64,000 nucleotides of DNA from Heterohyrax brucei (GCA_028571685.1 CM053140.1:148165701-148229700); one strand, 5' to 3'; shown: positions 11,360 to 23,268, counted from the stretch's first letter. Made by a program: numbers and translations. Notes: generated from the letters alone by a model not told the origin.

Positions 11360-13745
11360 TATACCATGTTGTTGTTGTTAGGTACCATTGAGTCGGTTCA
11401 GAGTCACAGTGATCCTGTGCATAACGGAACAAAACACTACTCGATCCTACGCCATGCCCATGATCACTTTTATGCTTAAACCCATTATTGTAGCCACTGT
11501 GCCAATCTATCTTGTAGAGGGTCTTCCTCTTTTTTGCTGACCATCCTCTATTTCTTCAGGGACTGATCCTTCCAGACAACATGTCTGAAGTATGTGAGAT
11601 GTAGTCTTGCTGTCTTTGCTTGCATGGAGCACTCTGGTTGTTCTTATTCCAGAAGAGATCTGATTGTTCTTTTGGCACTCTATGGTACATTCAACATTCT
11701 TCTCTAACACCATAATTTGAAGGCATCAATTCCTCTGTCTTCCTTATTCATCATCCTGTTTTCATATGCATATAATACAATTGAAAATACCATGGTTTGG
11801 GTCAGGTGCACCTTAGTCTTCAAGGTAGTAGCTTTACTTTTCAGTACTTTAAAGAGGTACTTTGCAGCAGATTTTCCTAGTGCAATATATCTTTTGTTTT
11901 CTGGACTGCTGCTTCCATGGTGTTGATTTGTGGACCTAAGTAAATGAAATCCTTGACAACCTCTATCCTTTCTCCATTTATCATGATGTTGCTTACAGGT
12001 CTAGTTGGAGTAATTTTGTTTTCTTGATGTTGAAGTGCAATCCATTCTGATGGCTGTGGTCTTTGATCTTTATCAGTAAGTGTTTCAGATCCTCTTTACA
12101 TCCAGCAAGGATTGTGTTATCTGCATAATGCAGGTTGTTAGTGAGTCTTCCTCGAATCTTGACACCTCATTCTTCTTCGTATAGTCCAGGTTCTCAGATT
12201 ATTTGTTGGGCATACAGATTGAAAAGGTTCGGTGAAAGGATACAACCCTGATGCACACCTTTCCTGACTTTAAAATATGCAGTGTCCCCTTGTTCTCTTT
12301 GTACAACTGCCTCTTTCTCCAAATACAAATTCTTCATGAGCACAGTTAAGTGTTCTGGAATTCACATTTTCTGCAATGTTACCTGTAATTTTTTATGATC
12401 CACGAGGTTGAATACTTTTGCATGGTCAATGAAACACAGGTAAAAATCTGGCACTCTGCTTTCAGCCAACATGCAACTGGCATGAGAAATGATATCCTTG
12501 GTTCCACATCCTCTTCTCAATCAAGCTTGAACTTCTGGCAGTTCACTGTCAATATACTGTTACCATCACTTTTGAATATCTTTAGCAAAATTTTACTTGC
12601 ATGTGATGTTAATGACATGGCTTGAAAACTTCCACGTTTGGTTGGATCAACTTTCTCGGGAATAGACCTAAATATGAATCTCTTCCAGTTGGTTGTCCAG
12701 ATAACTGTTCTCCAGATTCCTTGGTATAGACAAGTGAGCTCTTCCAGCACTGCATCCATTTGTCAAAACATCTCAGTTGATATTCCATAAATTACTAGAG
12801 GCTACTTTTGCCAATGCCTTCAATGCAGCTTTGATTTCTTCCTTCATTATATTGTTTCCTGATCACATGGTATCTCTTGAAATGGTTGAACATCGACCAG
12901 TTCTTTCTGGTATACTGACTCTGTGTATTCCTTCCATCTTCTTTTGATACATCCTGAGCCGTTTAGTATTTTCCCTGTAGAATCAATGAACAATTGCAAC
13001 TTAAGTCTTGAAAATTTTCTTCAGTTCTTTCAACTTAAGAAATACAGAACATGTTCTTCCTTTTTGGTTTTCTACATCCAGTTCCTCACGTTGTCTTCTT
13101 GAGCTGCCCTTTGAAATCTTCTGTTAGTTCTTTTACTTTATTATTTCTTCCTTCTGCTTAAGCCACTCAGTGATCAAAACTGAGTTTCAGAGTCTCTTCT
13201 GACATCCAGTTTGGTCTTTCTCTCCTGTCTTTTTAATGACTTCTTCCTTTCTTCATGTTGGAAATACAGGTTTCCATGGTGTACTGGTTCAGTGCTACAT
13301 CTGCTAACCAAAAAGTCGTAGTTTAAAGTCACCAGGTACTCCTTGGAAACTCTAAGGGGCAGTTCTACTCTGACCTCCAAGGTCACTGTTAATCAGACCC
13401 AACTTGATGGCAGTGGTTTTTTTTACCCCTTTCTTCATGTGTGATGCCCTTGATGTCATTCCACAAATCATGTGATCTTCGGTCACTAGTTTTCAACATA
13501 TCAAATCTGTTCTTCAGATGATCTCTAAACACAGGTGGGATATCGGTTGTACTTGGGCTCTTTCAGATTTGTTTTAATTTTGTTCAGTTTTACTTTGAAC
13601 TTGCATATGAGCAGTTGATGAGTCAGCACCTGGTCTTATTCCAACTGCTGATATTGAGCTTTTCAGTCATATCTTTCCACAGATGTAGTAAATTTGATTT
13701 CTGTGTATTCGGTCAGGTCAGATCCTTGTGTGAAGTCTATTCGCT
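11360..13745 (-). mobile_element. RTE LINE, 3' two-thirds of a twin-primed copy
   Basis: Antisense RTE from the 3' tail (GTTGTTGTTGTTAGGTACC) back to about the end of the endonuclease region. Reverse-transcriptase sequence is recognisable throughout as inverted counterparts (for example CCGAATACACAGAAATCAAA read on the minus strand). At about 13745 it abuts the RTE 5' end in opposite orientation. Together with 13745-14731 this is one insertion, flanked by CCTTATACCAT at 11349-11359 and 14732-14742. A SINE is inserted at 13259-13427. The ORF is broken many times. Confidence 0.9.
13259..13427 (+). mobile_element. AfroSINE, short form, inside RTE
   Basis: Sense copy with TTTCCATGGTGTACTGGTTC, the AAAAAGTCGTAGTTTAAAGT box-B region and short-form CTCCTTGGAAACTC. 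Perfect 13-bp target duplication CCTTTCTTCATGT at 13246-13258 and 13428-13440. It post-dates the RTE. Confidence 0.95.
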
Positions 13746-14731
13746 TGTCTGTCAGTTTATCAAACTGTAGGGGCTTGTGTGTTGCTGTGGTTCTGGAAGC
13801 TGTGCCACCGGTATTCAGATACCAGTGGGGTCACTCACGGCAGATAGGTATCAGGTGACATTCCAAACTAAAACAGACAGGGAATAAGGACCTGGCAGTC
13901 TACTTCTGAAAAGAATTAGCCAGTGAAAACCCTGTGAATAGCAGCAGAATACTGTCAGATACAGTGCCAGAAAAGGAGCCTCCCAGGTTGGAAGGCACTC
14001 AAAAGGTGCCTGGGGAAGAACTGCCTCCTCAAAGTAGAGTCAACCTTAATGTTGTGCAAGGAGTAAAGCCTTTGGGATCTTCATTTGCTGATGTGGCACA
14101 ACTCCAAATGAGAAAATGCAGCTGCACATATCCATTAAGAATTAGAACATGGAATGTATGGAATATGAATCTAGGAAAATCAGAAATCATCAAAAATGAA
14201 ATGGAATGCATAAAGATCAATATCCTAGACATTAGTGAGTTGAAATGAACATTAGTTCATTTTGAATCAGACAATTATATGGTTTACTATGCTGGGAAAC
14301 AAAACTTGAAGAGGAACAGTGTTGCACTCATCATCAAAAAGAACACTTCAAGATCTGTCCTGGAGTACAATGCTGTCAGTGACAGAATAACATTCATACA
14401 CCTACAAGGAAGGCCAGTTAATACAACTATTATTCAAATTCATGCACCAACCACTAAGGCCAAAGATGAAGTAATGGAAGATTTTTACGAGCTTCTGCAG
14501 TCCAAAATTGATTGAACACACCATCAGGCTGCATTGATAATTACTGGTAATTAGGATGCAAAAGTTGCCAAGAAAGAAGGATTGGTGGTTGGAAAATATG
14601 GCCTTACTGATGGAAATGATGCTGATGATTGCATGATAGAATTTTGCAGGGCCACCATCTTCTTCATGGCAAATACCTTTTCTCACCAACATAAACAGCA
14701 ACTGTATATATGGATCTTGCCAGATAGAATA
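13746..14731 (+). mobile_element. RTE LINE, inverted 5' third of a twin-primed copy
   Basis: Sense-orientation RTE 5' end: GTAGGGGCTTGTGTGTTGCT, the 5' leader, then the endonuclease start RTWNVWNMNLGKSEIIKNEM (about 14142-14200), ending near CAGATAGAATA. It stops within about 40 nt of the consensus point where the antisense part begins, so the two halves together cover nearly the whole element. The apurinic-type endonuclease frame is interrupted (frames at 13934-14248, 14279-14515 and 14582-14803). Confidence 0.9.
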
Positions 14732-14803
14732 CCTTATACCATAGACAATACATTAGTGAATGAATGTAACTATATTGCAAGAAAACTTTACTATGGACAC
14801 TGA

Positions 14804-15006
14804 GGAAGGAGCCCTATGGTACAGTATTTAAATAATTGGCTACTAACCAAAAGATCTGTGGCTCAAACCCACCAGCAGCTCTGCAGGAGAAAGAGGTGGC
14901 AGTCTGCTTCATGAAGATCACAGCCTTGGAAACCCTATGGAACAGTTCTACATGATCATTATAAGTGCTAATCTGATTTGATGGCAATGAGTTTGGTTTT
15001 GTTTGG
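14804..15006 (+). mobile_element. AfroSINE, long form
   Basis: Sense copy: GGAGCCCTATGGTACAGTAT, CTCAAACCCACCAGCAGCTC, long-form AGAGGTGGCAGTCTGCTTC, then GGCAATGAGTTTGGTTTTG. Confidence 0.9.
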
Positions 15007-15200
15007 ATGAGCCCTGAAATTTTAATTACATATGATGTTTACAAGGCACAAAACATTAGTGTGTTTGACTTTTTTCCAACTATTTACAAGTGTAAAAACT
15101 CTTCTAAGCAAACAGACTGTAGAACACAGAAACAAAACAAATAAAACAGGAAAAGAAAAGAAACAGGTGACAGACTCGGGCTATAGTTTGCCAATTTCTT

Positions 15201-15745
15201 TGTGCTACAAATTGAATTATGTCCCTCAACAAGATAGGTTCAAGTCCTAACCCCCAAAGCTGTGTATGGGACCCTGTTTAGAGTTTCTTTTGTTATGTTA
15301 ATGAGAAGCATGGCTTCTAAATATAACCTCTTTTGAGTAGTATCTTATAAAAAGGAAAAGCAGATGTGGAAAGACATGGGCATAGGAGAAAGACAGTCAC
15401 CACTCGGTACTGGAGGCAGAAGCCTGTACAGCCCAAGAAACCCTGGTGGCATAGTGAGTTAAGTGTTTTATCTGCTAACCAAAAGGTCAGCAGTTTGAAT
15501 CCACCAGGTGCTCCTTGGAAACTCTATAGGGCAGTTCTACTCTGTCCTATAGGGTCACTATAAGTCGGAATCTACTTGACAGGTATGGGTAATGGCAATG
15601 GCTAGAATTTGAAACAGACAAAGAAAGACCTTCCTCTGGAGCTAACACCCTGATTGGAACTTCCAATCTCCAAAACTGTGACATAGATACACTTCTGTTC
15701 TTTAAAACAAACCACTTAAAATTTTGCAACAACAAATCAAGGCCT
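15201..15745 (+). mobile_element. Solo LTR, MaLR-like, split by a SINE
   Basis: LTR fossil related to the other MaLR-like LTRs here (start TGTGCTACAAATTGAATTAT, later CCTTCCTCTGGAGC and CCAAAACTGTGACATAG). A short-form AfroSINE interrupts it at 15437-15597. No internal retroviral region is attached. Diverged and old. Confidence 0.6.
15437..15597 (+). mobile_element. AfroSINE, short form, inside LTR
   Basis: Sense copy with a near-consensus body: AAACCCTGGTGGCATAGTG, GGTCAGCAGTTTGAATCCAC, CTCCTTGGAAACTCTATAGG, GTCGGAATCTACTTGACAGG. Low divergence suggests one of the younger copies here. Confidence 0.95.
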
Positions 15746-15752
15746 TTGATGT

Positions 15753-15860
15753 TCACTAACTCATTTTATTCTTATAGCAGTCTATGAGACAGGTACTTTT
15801 ATTATAGCTTACAGATTAGGAAACTGAAGTACAGATTCATTAAATAATTTACCCATGTTC
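15753..15860 (+). mobile_element. MIR fragment
   Basis: Sense MIR core: TTATAGCAGTCTATGAGACA, GGTACTTTTATTATAGCTTA, CAGATTAGGAAACTGAAGTA, matching CCTATGAGGTAGGTACTATT and GATGAGGAAACTGAGGCAC of the family. Confidence 0.8.
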
Positions 15861-16825
15861 TGTCTTTACTTCAGTGTGCTAAAAGTCAATGGTGTGCCTG
15901 ACTTTCAGTGTGACTAGAAAGGTGGTTTATCAAAGGAGCAACATCCTTTACCGAAAGTCAAATAGTTCTTCTCTTGCTTGAAGCAAAAGAGGAAGGGGAC
16001 TATGTGTCTAGGAAAGTATAATATCTTTTTGCCATAGAATGATCTGCTTTGTTCAGCAGTATCCCAGTTTATATCTGTTGTATCTGTGTAAGTATTATAA
16101 CAGAGTTCTCTTTCACTGTCCAAGATTTCTTAGTTTGGATAATATATTTTATGGTCATTGTCACCACGGACTTTGAGAACCAAACCCTCTACATCCATAC
16201 AACTTACTGTTTATACTACCATGAATTTTCTCGCAAAACTCTTGCCTAGAAAGATAAAAGTTGCAGCTAACTTTATTGTTTGTTCCAGGAACTTCTGAAG
16301 AATCTGTTTAAATTAACATTTGACTGTTCAGCTCTTCAATAGGTAGCTTCTAGTTACTTCTCCAAGACCATTGGAACTCCCTGAAAACCCTCTCTGCCCT
16401 GTGTTCACTAATACTAGACTATTATATCATCCTTCCTAACCAACCTCATGGGTTGAAAATATCCTGACTGTGCCTTCCTTGCTCCTAGTCTCTGCCATTA
16501 GTTTGTAATGGTAAGAATAAACTCAGCTTTGCTTTGTCAAAAGTTGCTTTGGTAATATTTTCACGGAGCCAGCATTTGACAATATTCCTGGTTTTCCTAT
16601 GGTTTCTATACTTTGAACTGTCTTGTAGATCGGACAACATCAGTCACTGATTTCATTGCACTGTTTTAGGTGCTATTTATGTTACAGAAAGCTGAAATTG
16701 AATTCAAGACTTTCTCTTCCCTGCATCTGAAGCAATGTTTTAACACTTACTGAAATTTTGTCTTCATTCATATATAAATGACACCCAAATTTTTATAATG
16801 CAAATGATACTTTCATAACTGATAG
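15861..16825. other. Unannotated unique sequence
   Basis: No element or exon recognised. Short frames of 66-69 codons on both strands look like chance. Confidence 0.5.
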
Positions 16826-17335
16826 GGCAGGGATGACTGAGTAGTAGAATTCTTGCCTTCTGTGTGGTAGAACTGGATTCAATTTCACTCGAATGCAACC
16901 CATTCACAGCCACTACCCATTGGTCAGTAGAGGCTTGCATGTTTCTATGATTCTGAACAAGTTTCAGCAGAGCTTGCAGACGAAGGCAGATCGGGAAGAA
17001 AGGCCTAGAGATCTAAACCCAAAACCAAACCCACTGCTGTTGAGTTGACTCTGAGTCGTAGAGACCCTAAAGGCTGACTAAGACTGCCCCATAGAGATTC
17101 CAAGGAGCACCTGGTGAGTTTAAACTGCCAAAATTATGGATGGCAGCAGTAGCACGTAACCACTATACTCCCAAGGCCTACTTCTGCAAATCAGCCAGTG
17201 AAAGTCTTATGAACCACAACACTGATTGTCAACCAATCAAGAGGATGGCACAAGAGTGGACAGTGTTTCATTCTCTTGTTCAAGGAGTCACCATGAGTTG
17301 GGGGCTGAGCTGATGACAGCTAACAACAACAAAAC
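16826..17335 (+). mobile_element. Chimeric SINE: tRNA-Gly-like head plus RTE-derived body
   Basis: 16826-16897 aligns along its length with tRNA-Gly: GTAGTAGAATTCTTGCC and GGATTCAATTTC correspond to the A and B boxes, and it ends GAATGCA. The next part (about 16925-17010) matches the RTE 5' leader seen at 13769-13900 and 44800-44970 (GAGGCTTGCATGTTTCTATG, GGGAAGAAAGGCCT). After a nested AfroSINE, 17177-17335 continues with RTE leader sequence and then the RTE 3' end (GAGGATGGCACAAGAGTGGA, AGCTAACAACAACAAAAC). Pol III transcription with RTE-driven mobility is inferred. Confidence 0.8.
17014..17176 (-). mobile_element. AfroSINE, short form, inside the chimeric SINE
   Basis: Antisense copy from AAACCCAAAACCAAACCCAC to CCACTATACTCCC. 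A 7-bp repeat AAGGCCT at 17000-17006 and 17173-17179 may be the target duplication. It post-dates its host SINE. Confidence 0.9.
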
Positions 17336-17359
17336 TGATAGTGCCTTTTAATTGAGGAG

Positions 17360-17840
17360 TCATATTTTTTATATTTTAAAAGTATTTTATTGTGCTTTAG
17401 GTGGAAGCTTACTATCCAAGTCAGTTTGTCATACAAAAACTTGCACACACACTGCTGTGTAACTCCTGTGACAGCGTGTTCCTCCTTTCTACCCTGTTTT
17501 TTCTATGTCCATTCAACCAGGTCCTTCCTCCTTCTCTCCTCTCCTCTCAATTCTGAACAGGAAATGCCGAGTCAGCCTCATGTACATACTTAAGCCAGTA
17601 TCATTTTATGTCCTATAGTCTAGTCCAATCTTCACTTGAAGAGTTGCCTTCAGGGATGGTATCACTTCTGCGCTAACAGAGAATTTGGGGATCATGTCTT
17701 CTGTGGACTCTTCAGTCAGTCAGATCATCATGTTTGGTCTTTTTAATAGAATTCAAGTTCTGCATACCCATTTTTTTCTCCCAATTTGGCAGGGACTCTG
17801 TGTATTTCCTGTCAGGGTGGTCAGAAATCATATTGTTTGA
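17360..17840 (-). mobile_element. L1 3'UTR, antisense
   Basis: Begins at the L1 3' terminus in inverted form (TATTTTATTGTGCTTTAGGT) and runs back through TCAGTTTGTCATACAAAAAC, CCATTCAACCAGGTCC and CAGATCATCATGTTTGGTC. The same 3'UTR occurs at 57486-57900, which confirms the family within the window. ORF2 is not reached. Confidence 0.75.
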
Positions 17841-18041
17841 TTCAGCTGATTTATGACAAAGACTAGCATGTAGTAGGGGCTGGGAATAAATATACAATCT
17901 TCCTTTGGTTCCCGGAACGTGATCTCTGAGATTTGAATTTTTCTCACCACACTGCTATCAAAAGATATTCTGAGATAATTTAAAATTCAATACATTTACA
18001 TTTTTATCCAAAAGGTCTGATAACTTTAATCAGATATAAAA

Positions 18042-18133
18042 TGGCTTTCTTAATTATCTAGTGCTACTATAACAGAAATACCACAAGTGGATGGCTTTAA
18101 CAAAGAAAAGTTTATTTCCTTACAGTAAAATAG
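18042..18133 (-). mobile_element. LTR, MaLR-like, first part
   Basis: Antisense LTR end: TATCTAGTGCTACTATAACA, then ACCACAAGTGGATGGCTTTA. The rest of the same LTR lies at 20217-20602. The two parts are separated by an L1 piece. Confidence 0.75.
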
Positions 18134-20208
18134 TTTATTTTTAAGTGTTAGTGTTACTTTTAAGAGATTAGTGTTACCACTCCTGCTCTTTGCATGTTGT
18201 TGGTTTGGTATATATTTTTCCATTCTTTGATTTTCAGTTTGTTCATATTTTTAAGTCTTAGGTATAAGAATTGTAAGCAAGAACAAAACAACAAAACTTG
18301 TTTCTTGTAAGCAACATATAGATATGTCATGTCTTTTGATCCACGATGTCACTCATTGTCTCTTTATTGGAGTGTTCAGTCCATTTACATTCAGTTTAAT
18401 TGTCGATAGATATGTCTTTAGTGCTGTTATTTTGATGCTTTTATTTTTGTGTTGATGTTTTCTATGTTTTTCTTAATATTCTGTTCTGGGTCATTCTTTA
18501 TGGGTTGATTTGTCATCTTTTTCAGTGTTGGTTTAGTGTTTGTATTATACTACATGTTCTGATATGTTGCATTGTTATTTTGCTTTGTGACTACCTTTAT
18601 GATCTCTGTTACTGTCCTAAGTTTAAACCAAACATCAACTTCTGTGTATCTTTTAAATTTCCTCTCCATCTGAAAGAGTTATACCTACTGTAACATCTCC
18701 CTCTTTTTAGTGTGGTGATGTCATAATTTCTGTGTTACAATCACTTCACCCCTTCTTTTAATAATGTAGTTTTGATTGAGCTTCTTGACTTCCCTAAGTG
18801 AGTAGGATTCTGAATATTGTGTCCTACATTGCTTCCTTAAGTATACACTTAATGCTTTTGTTTTTCTAAGCAAAGAGCTTCTTTCAGTATTTCTGGTAGT
18901 TTGGGTTTGTTTTTTACAAAGTCTCTTAAGTTTCTGTTTATCTGTGAATGTCTTAATTTCACTGTCATATTTGAGAGATAGTTTTGCAGGATGAATAATT
19001 CTTGGTTTGAAATTTTTCTCCTTCAGGACTTTGAATGTGCCATCCCACTACTTTCTTGCCAACGTTGTTTCTGCGGAGAAGTCAGATGAAAGCCTACAGG
19101 GTTTCCCTCTAAATGTTAGCTTTGCTTTGAGTGTCAATGCCTTTAAGGGAATCTCTATTTATGTTTCATTTTATTAAACTTGATTATGATATGTCTTAGT
19201 GTCTTTCTTTTGCTGTTTTTGTGGCATTTGATACTAGATATCTATGTTCTCTTTTGTCATAATTTCAGGGAAGTGTTGCATCATCAACTCTACAACAATG
19301 CCCTCTGCATCTCCATCTATCCCTCCTTGTTCAGTAATTCCAATTATTCATAGATTATTCCTCTTAATAGAGTCCTATATGTTTCTTAATGCTTCTTAAT
19401 TTTTATTATTTCTTTTCTCTTATTTCTCCTCATAAATGCCGGTGTCAGTTGCTGTGTCCTTAAGGTCACTAAATCTGATTTCTATCTCCTCAGTTCTGCT
19501 CGTTTGGCTTTGGATTGAATTGTACAATTCTGTCACTTTGTTATTGATCTACTGGATTTCAGATTGTTGATGTTCCATCAGTTCAAATAGATCACTTAAT
19601 TTTTCATTTTGTTCTGCTGCATTTTGTTTAATCTCTCTGAGAGCTCTATATATAATTCATTTACACTCAATCTTCGATAATTTCAGAAAGGCTTCTTCAT
19701 CTGGGAAGGTTTTTGATTCTTTATTTTGGGAGCTTTCCAGAGCCATGGTAGATTGCTTCTTTAAATGGTTATCTATGGTTTGTTGTCTTCATGCCATCTA
19801 GAAGCTGTTTGATTTCTCTGGTGTTAGTTACCTCAATAGGAGCTGAGGCATAGCTTTAAGAAGGGAGTTGGTCACAAGCCACCTCTGTGTACTCTAGTGC
19901 CTGGCTCTAGGTGGACTCTCTGGGGTGGCAGTCTCTGCCTCTTAGTTGGCAAAGACAGCACCCTACTTACGGAGTCACTGGGGGGCTGTCAGCTGATCCT
20001 ATGATGTGAGTCAGTGAAAGTGCAGGAGAAGCTGCTGGGCCTCTTAGTAGTCACATCTCCAAGTCTTATTTAAAATCAAACTTTACTTCTAAGAGGAAAG
20101 CTGGCCAATTCCTGCTGAAAACAGTTCCTCAGGTATGGCAGGCCCTGCCTTCCAGCTGACAGTGAAAGTACCTCATAGGCCATCCCCAGAGGCCATGATG
20201 TCCATATG
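18134..20208 (-). mobile_element. L1 5' piece (5'UTR, ORF1, start of ORF2), 3'-truncated
   Basis: Antisense L1. On the minus strand it runs from a 5'UTR (20208 down) through ORF1 (about 19650-18900; RRM and C-terminal regions recognisable, with counterparts of CCTGCAAAACTATCTCTCAAA) and the start of the ORF2 endonuclease (near 18350-18420). It then stops. The 3' two-thirds of an L1 and any poly(A) are absent. Flanking direct repeats GTAAAATAG at 18125-18133 and 20209-20217 mark it as a discrete insertion into an LTR. ORF1 is much interrupted. Confidence 0.8.
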
Positions 20209-20216
20209 GTAAAATA

Positions 20217-20602
20217 GGCTCTATCCAAATTCATGACATCAGCTCCAGAGGAATGCTTTCACTGTTGCCTCTGGAGGAGAGTCCTTGCTGTCAATCTTCC
20301 CCTGGACTGGGAACTTCTGAGGTACAGGGACCCCAAGTCCAAAGGATGCTCTGTACCACTGGCACTGCTTCTTTCCTAATGGCATGAAGTCCCCAACTTT
20401 CTGCTTGCTTCCCTTTTTGCCTGAAAGCATACTACAGTCTTACAGATTGACTCCTGCCTCTCTAACAACTGTGGCCCATTTGCCCTCATTAACATCACAG
20501 AGACAGGATTTACAGTATTAGAAACATTACACAATACCTGAAATCATGATCTAGCCAAATTGCTATAGACAATTTTGGGGGGACACAACCCAATCTATGA
20601 CA
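20217..20602 (-). mobile_element. LTR, MaLR-like, second part
   Basis: Continuation of the LTR begun at 18042: CTCTGGAGGAGAGTCCTTGC, GGGACCCCAAGTCCAAAGGA, then GGGGGGACACAACCCAATC and a terminal TGACA. Solo LTR fossil with no retroviral genes nearby. Confidence 0.75.
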
Positions 20603-23259
20603 AAGGCCTTTAAAAAAGTCTAATTAAGTCTAAGGTTTTAGAAGAATGACTCTGACAATCGTACTGAAGGCAACCCATGAAATAGTGTTATGGCTTGAGC
20701 AGAGAAAAACTAGGAGCCTAATTTGGGTCATTCCTAGTCATAAATCAATTTTTCCTTTAAAGAAAGACTGAAAATAACCTGAAATAAAGTTATTTTATAA
20801 AGTAACAGTGTGAAAACTTATTCTTCTCTTTGCTGTATTGTTTATCGTGCTTTGGGACTTGATTTGTTCAGCTATAAAATTTTTAATAGAGTATTTCTAG
20901 CTTTTTTTTGGAAACTAACAAGAATATGACACTTTAGGGGTTACTTGATGGAAAGGAGAAGAAAATCTATAAAACTTGCTGAAGCAAGCTGTAGCTACTG
21001 TATTCTTTATCCAAATAGAGCACTTTTTTTTTTTTTTTTGGTTTGGATACCTTTTGTAAGGCAAGTAATGTTCCTTCTATTTATAGGTAGAGGTTTGATT
21101 ACAGGCAGACCTTTAAAATCTTTCTATTCTACTAACCTTAAATACTACCCAGACTTAAAATTTGCCTAACTCCTTTTCTTCAGAAACGTCTACATATTTT
21201 TTGTTGAGGGTTTAAGTGATAACATATGAAGCATTTTCATTTATAGCCACTAAACTCTAGGATACCAGGTATAAACATTTTGAATTTTGGAGAAAGAGAT
21301 ATAGGTCTAGTCTTTCAATTCACGTACGTAACCAACCCAACCAAGATAGGCATGGGATGTCAGTAAAATACCCAAATGTAGAATGCCATTTTAAAAATTC
21401 AAATGAACTGTATTTCTGGAAGTTAGGGGTTATAATAAAGTAAACTTTTTGAAGCAGAGAGCACATTTTATCAGCAAGTCTACATTTTTTAGCATTTCTT
21501 AAAGAATCTATATTCTGTACAGCATTAATGATATACAATACTGTTTTCTTATGAGTAGGTAAAGATTTGTCTTCTCTGGATAATGTAGAGCACACAAACA
21601 CAGCAGTAACTGTGAGTCAGGGAAGATTTCTTGTGCTCCTAGAAAGTTAAGATCCAGATTTGCATTTCAGTTTCTGAATTTCTGACCATTTTATTGTATG
21701 TCTTTCAAGTTCTATATCTGGATGATAGAAAGTAATGTTCAGTCATACAAGTTTCTATTAGCATGTTTTAGAGCAAATCTCAGTCTATATGTATTCATAT
21801 TTTTATTGACTACTGCACAATAGTTTGTATCTTTAAGATAAATTCCCTCTGGCACTCCATTTCCATTTTTATGTTAAATCCATCGTTTTTCTCTGTGTTT
21901 ACCTTCTTGGAAAATATACCATGACTTTCTATAATTACTTTCCCAGGTTCTAAAGAAGTGATTTTCAGATTTCTTTTATTCTTCAAATTCCAAGAAGTTT
22001 ATTTATTTATTTGACTTATGTTCTCACAATCATTTAAAACTTTAACCTCAGCTGTTCTTGGTGGTATTATATTGTATTATTTCAAAAAAACAATGTAACT
22101 TGGGTAGTAATTGCTGTGCTGTGCTACTGAGATCTAGGCTAACATTTTATATTGTAAAAAATATCAAAGTAAGTCTCATCCACGCAGAATAGGCATGCAA
22201 GATAAAAAGGAAAAAGGAAGTAATTTAGTGTTAAAATCAATGAAAAGTGTTTATTGAGCAATCACTATGTGCTCAGCACTTTGCTGAATAATGTGAATGA
22301 TCTAAAGAAGTTGAGGTGATGGTACCTCCTACTGAGGATTTCTTTCCCTACCTGATTTCACATTACAGTGATTCTTGTTTCTATGAGAATACAGATAATG
22401 TAAAGGCTACATTTTGAATAGTTTGAGATAGACACTTGATCACTATGCATTTGTGGTTTCTCTAGAAATCACCTTATTTTCTATAGGCTTAGATAGCTCT
22501 TGTTTTTAAATGGAAATATGTGAATGCCAGCAGCATTATAGTCAAGGCTCTTTCATTTGCAAAGAATAGTCACACTTTCACAGTAGCAAATTGGTGAGTT
22601 TTATCATGAAGCACAGAGGATTTCAATGATCCTAGATAAAATCCCACATTATAGATTACAGTAGAAATGGAAACTAGAAGAAAAGAAAGTGAATTGACTA
22701 TTATAGTCTCTCTGGAACCATATGATCTTCCTCATTTCTGCTTTATTTGGTGAATGTATTATACCCATCTTTCTTTTCTGTTTCATCAATCACAGTAAAA
22801 AATGAAAATAAAATTTGAAAAGTAAAACAATGTACATGGCTCAATATCTCCTCTGACTCTAACATTACCTTAAGAACTACTAGCTGCAGCAACTGACAAT
22901 AATTTCCGACACGCTCTGCTCTTTGTTTAAATTCTCTAAGGGATATAATTTGCTGAACACAGCTAGTGTCTGGAGCTCACTTTGATCATTCCTAATCCAA
23001 TCAGCTTTGACTGGAAGGCAGATTGTTATGACACAAAATAGTTGGTTAGTTTTGTGCCTCCACCAGGCACTGTGGACTGATACAACTTCTTTTCACAGAG
23101 CTGCTGGTACAAGGATTCTGATAGAAATCTGGACTAGGTTTGCCTTTCTGACCAAATCTGACTGGGCATTATTCCCACAACATCTAGAAGGATATAGAAG
23201 ATAGGCATTCAAGTTTATCAAGACACCTTCACTGTAAGAGATGTTTGCTTTCATTCTTT
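20603..23259. other. Long repeat-poor stretch
   Basis: About 2.65 kb with little recognisable content. A 16-base T run lies at 21024-21039, and an MIR/L2-like phrase (TTTATTGAGCAATCACTATG TGCTCAGC) near 22250. A 93-codon minus-strand frame at 21320-21601 was considered and not called. If the window has unannotated regulatory or exonic sequence, this is one candidate area. Confidence 0.5.
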
Positions 23260-23268
23260 ACTTAATAA

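Noticed and set aside
16826-16897. A true tRNA-Gly gene
   Set aside because: The box B and anticodon arm are diverged (GGATTCAATTT for GGTTCGATTCC), and it is fused to RTE-derived sequence with an RTE tail, so it is a SINE head.
21320-21601. Minus-strand frame of 93 codons
   Set aside because: Hydrophobic and mixed composition without motif, no exon borders, and AT-rich setting where such frames arise by chance.
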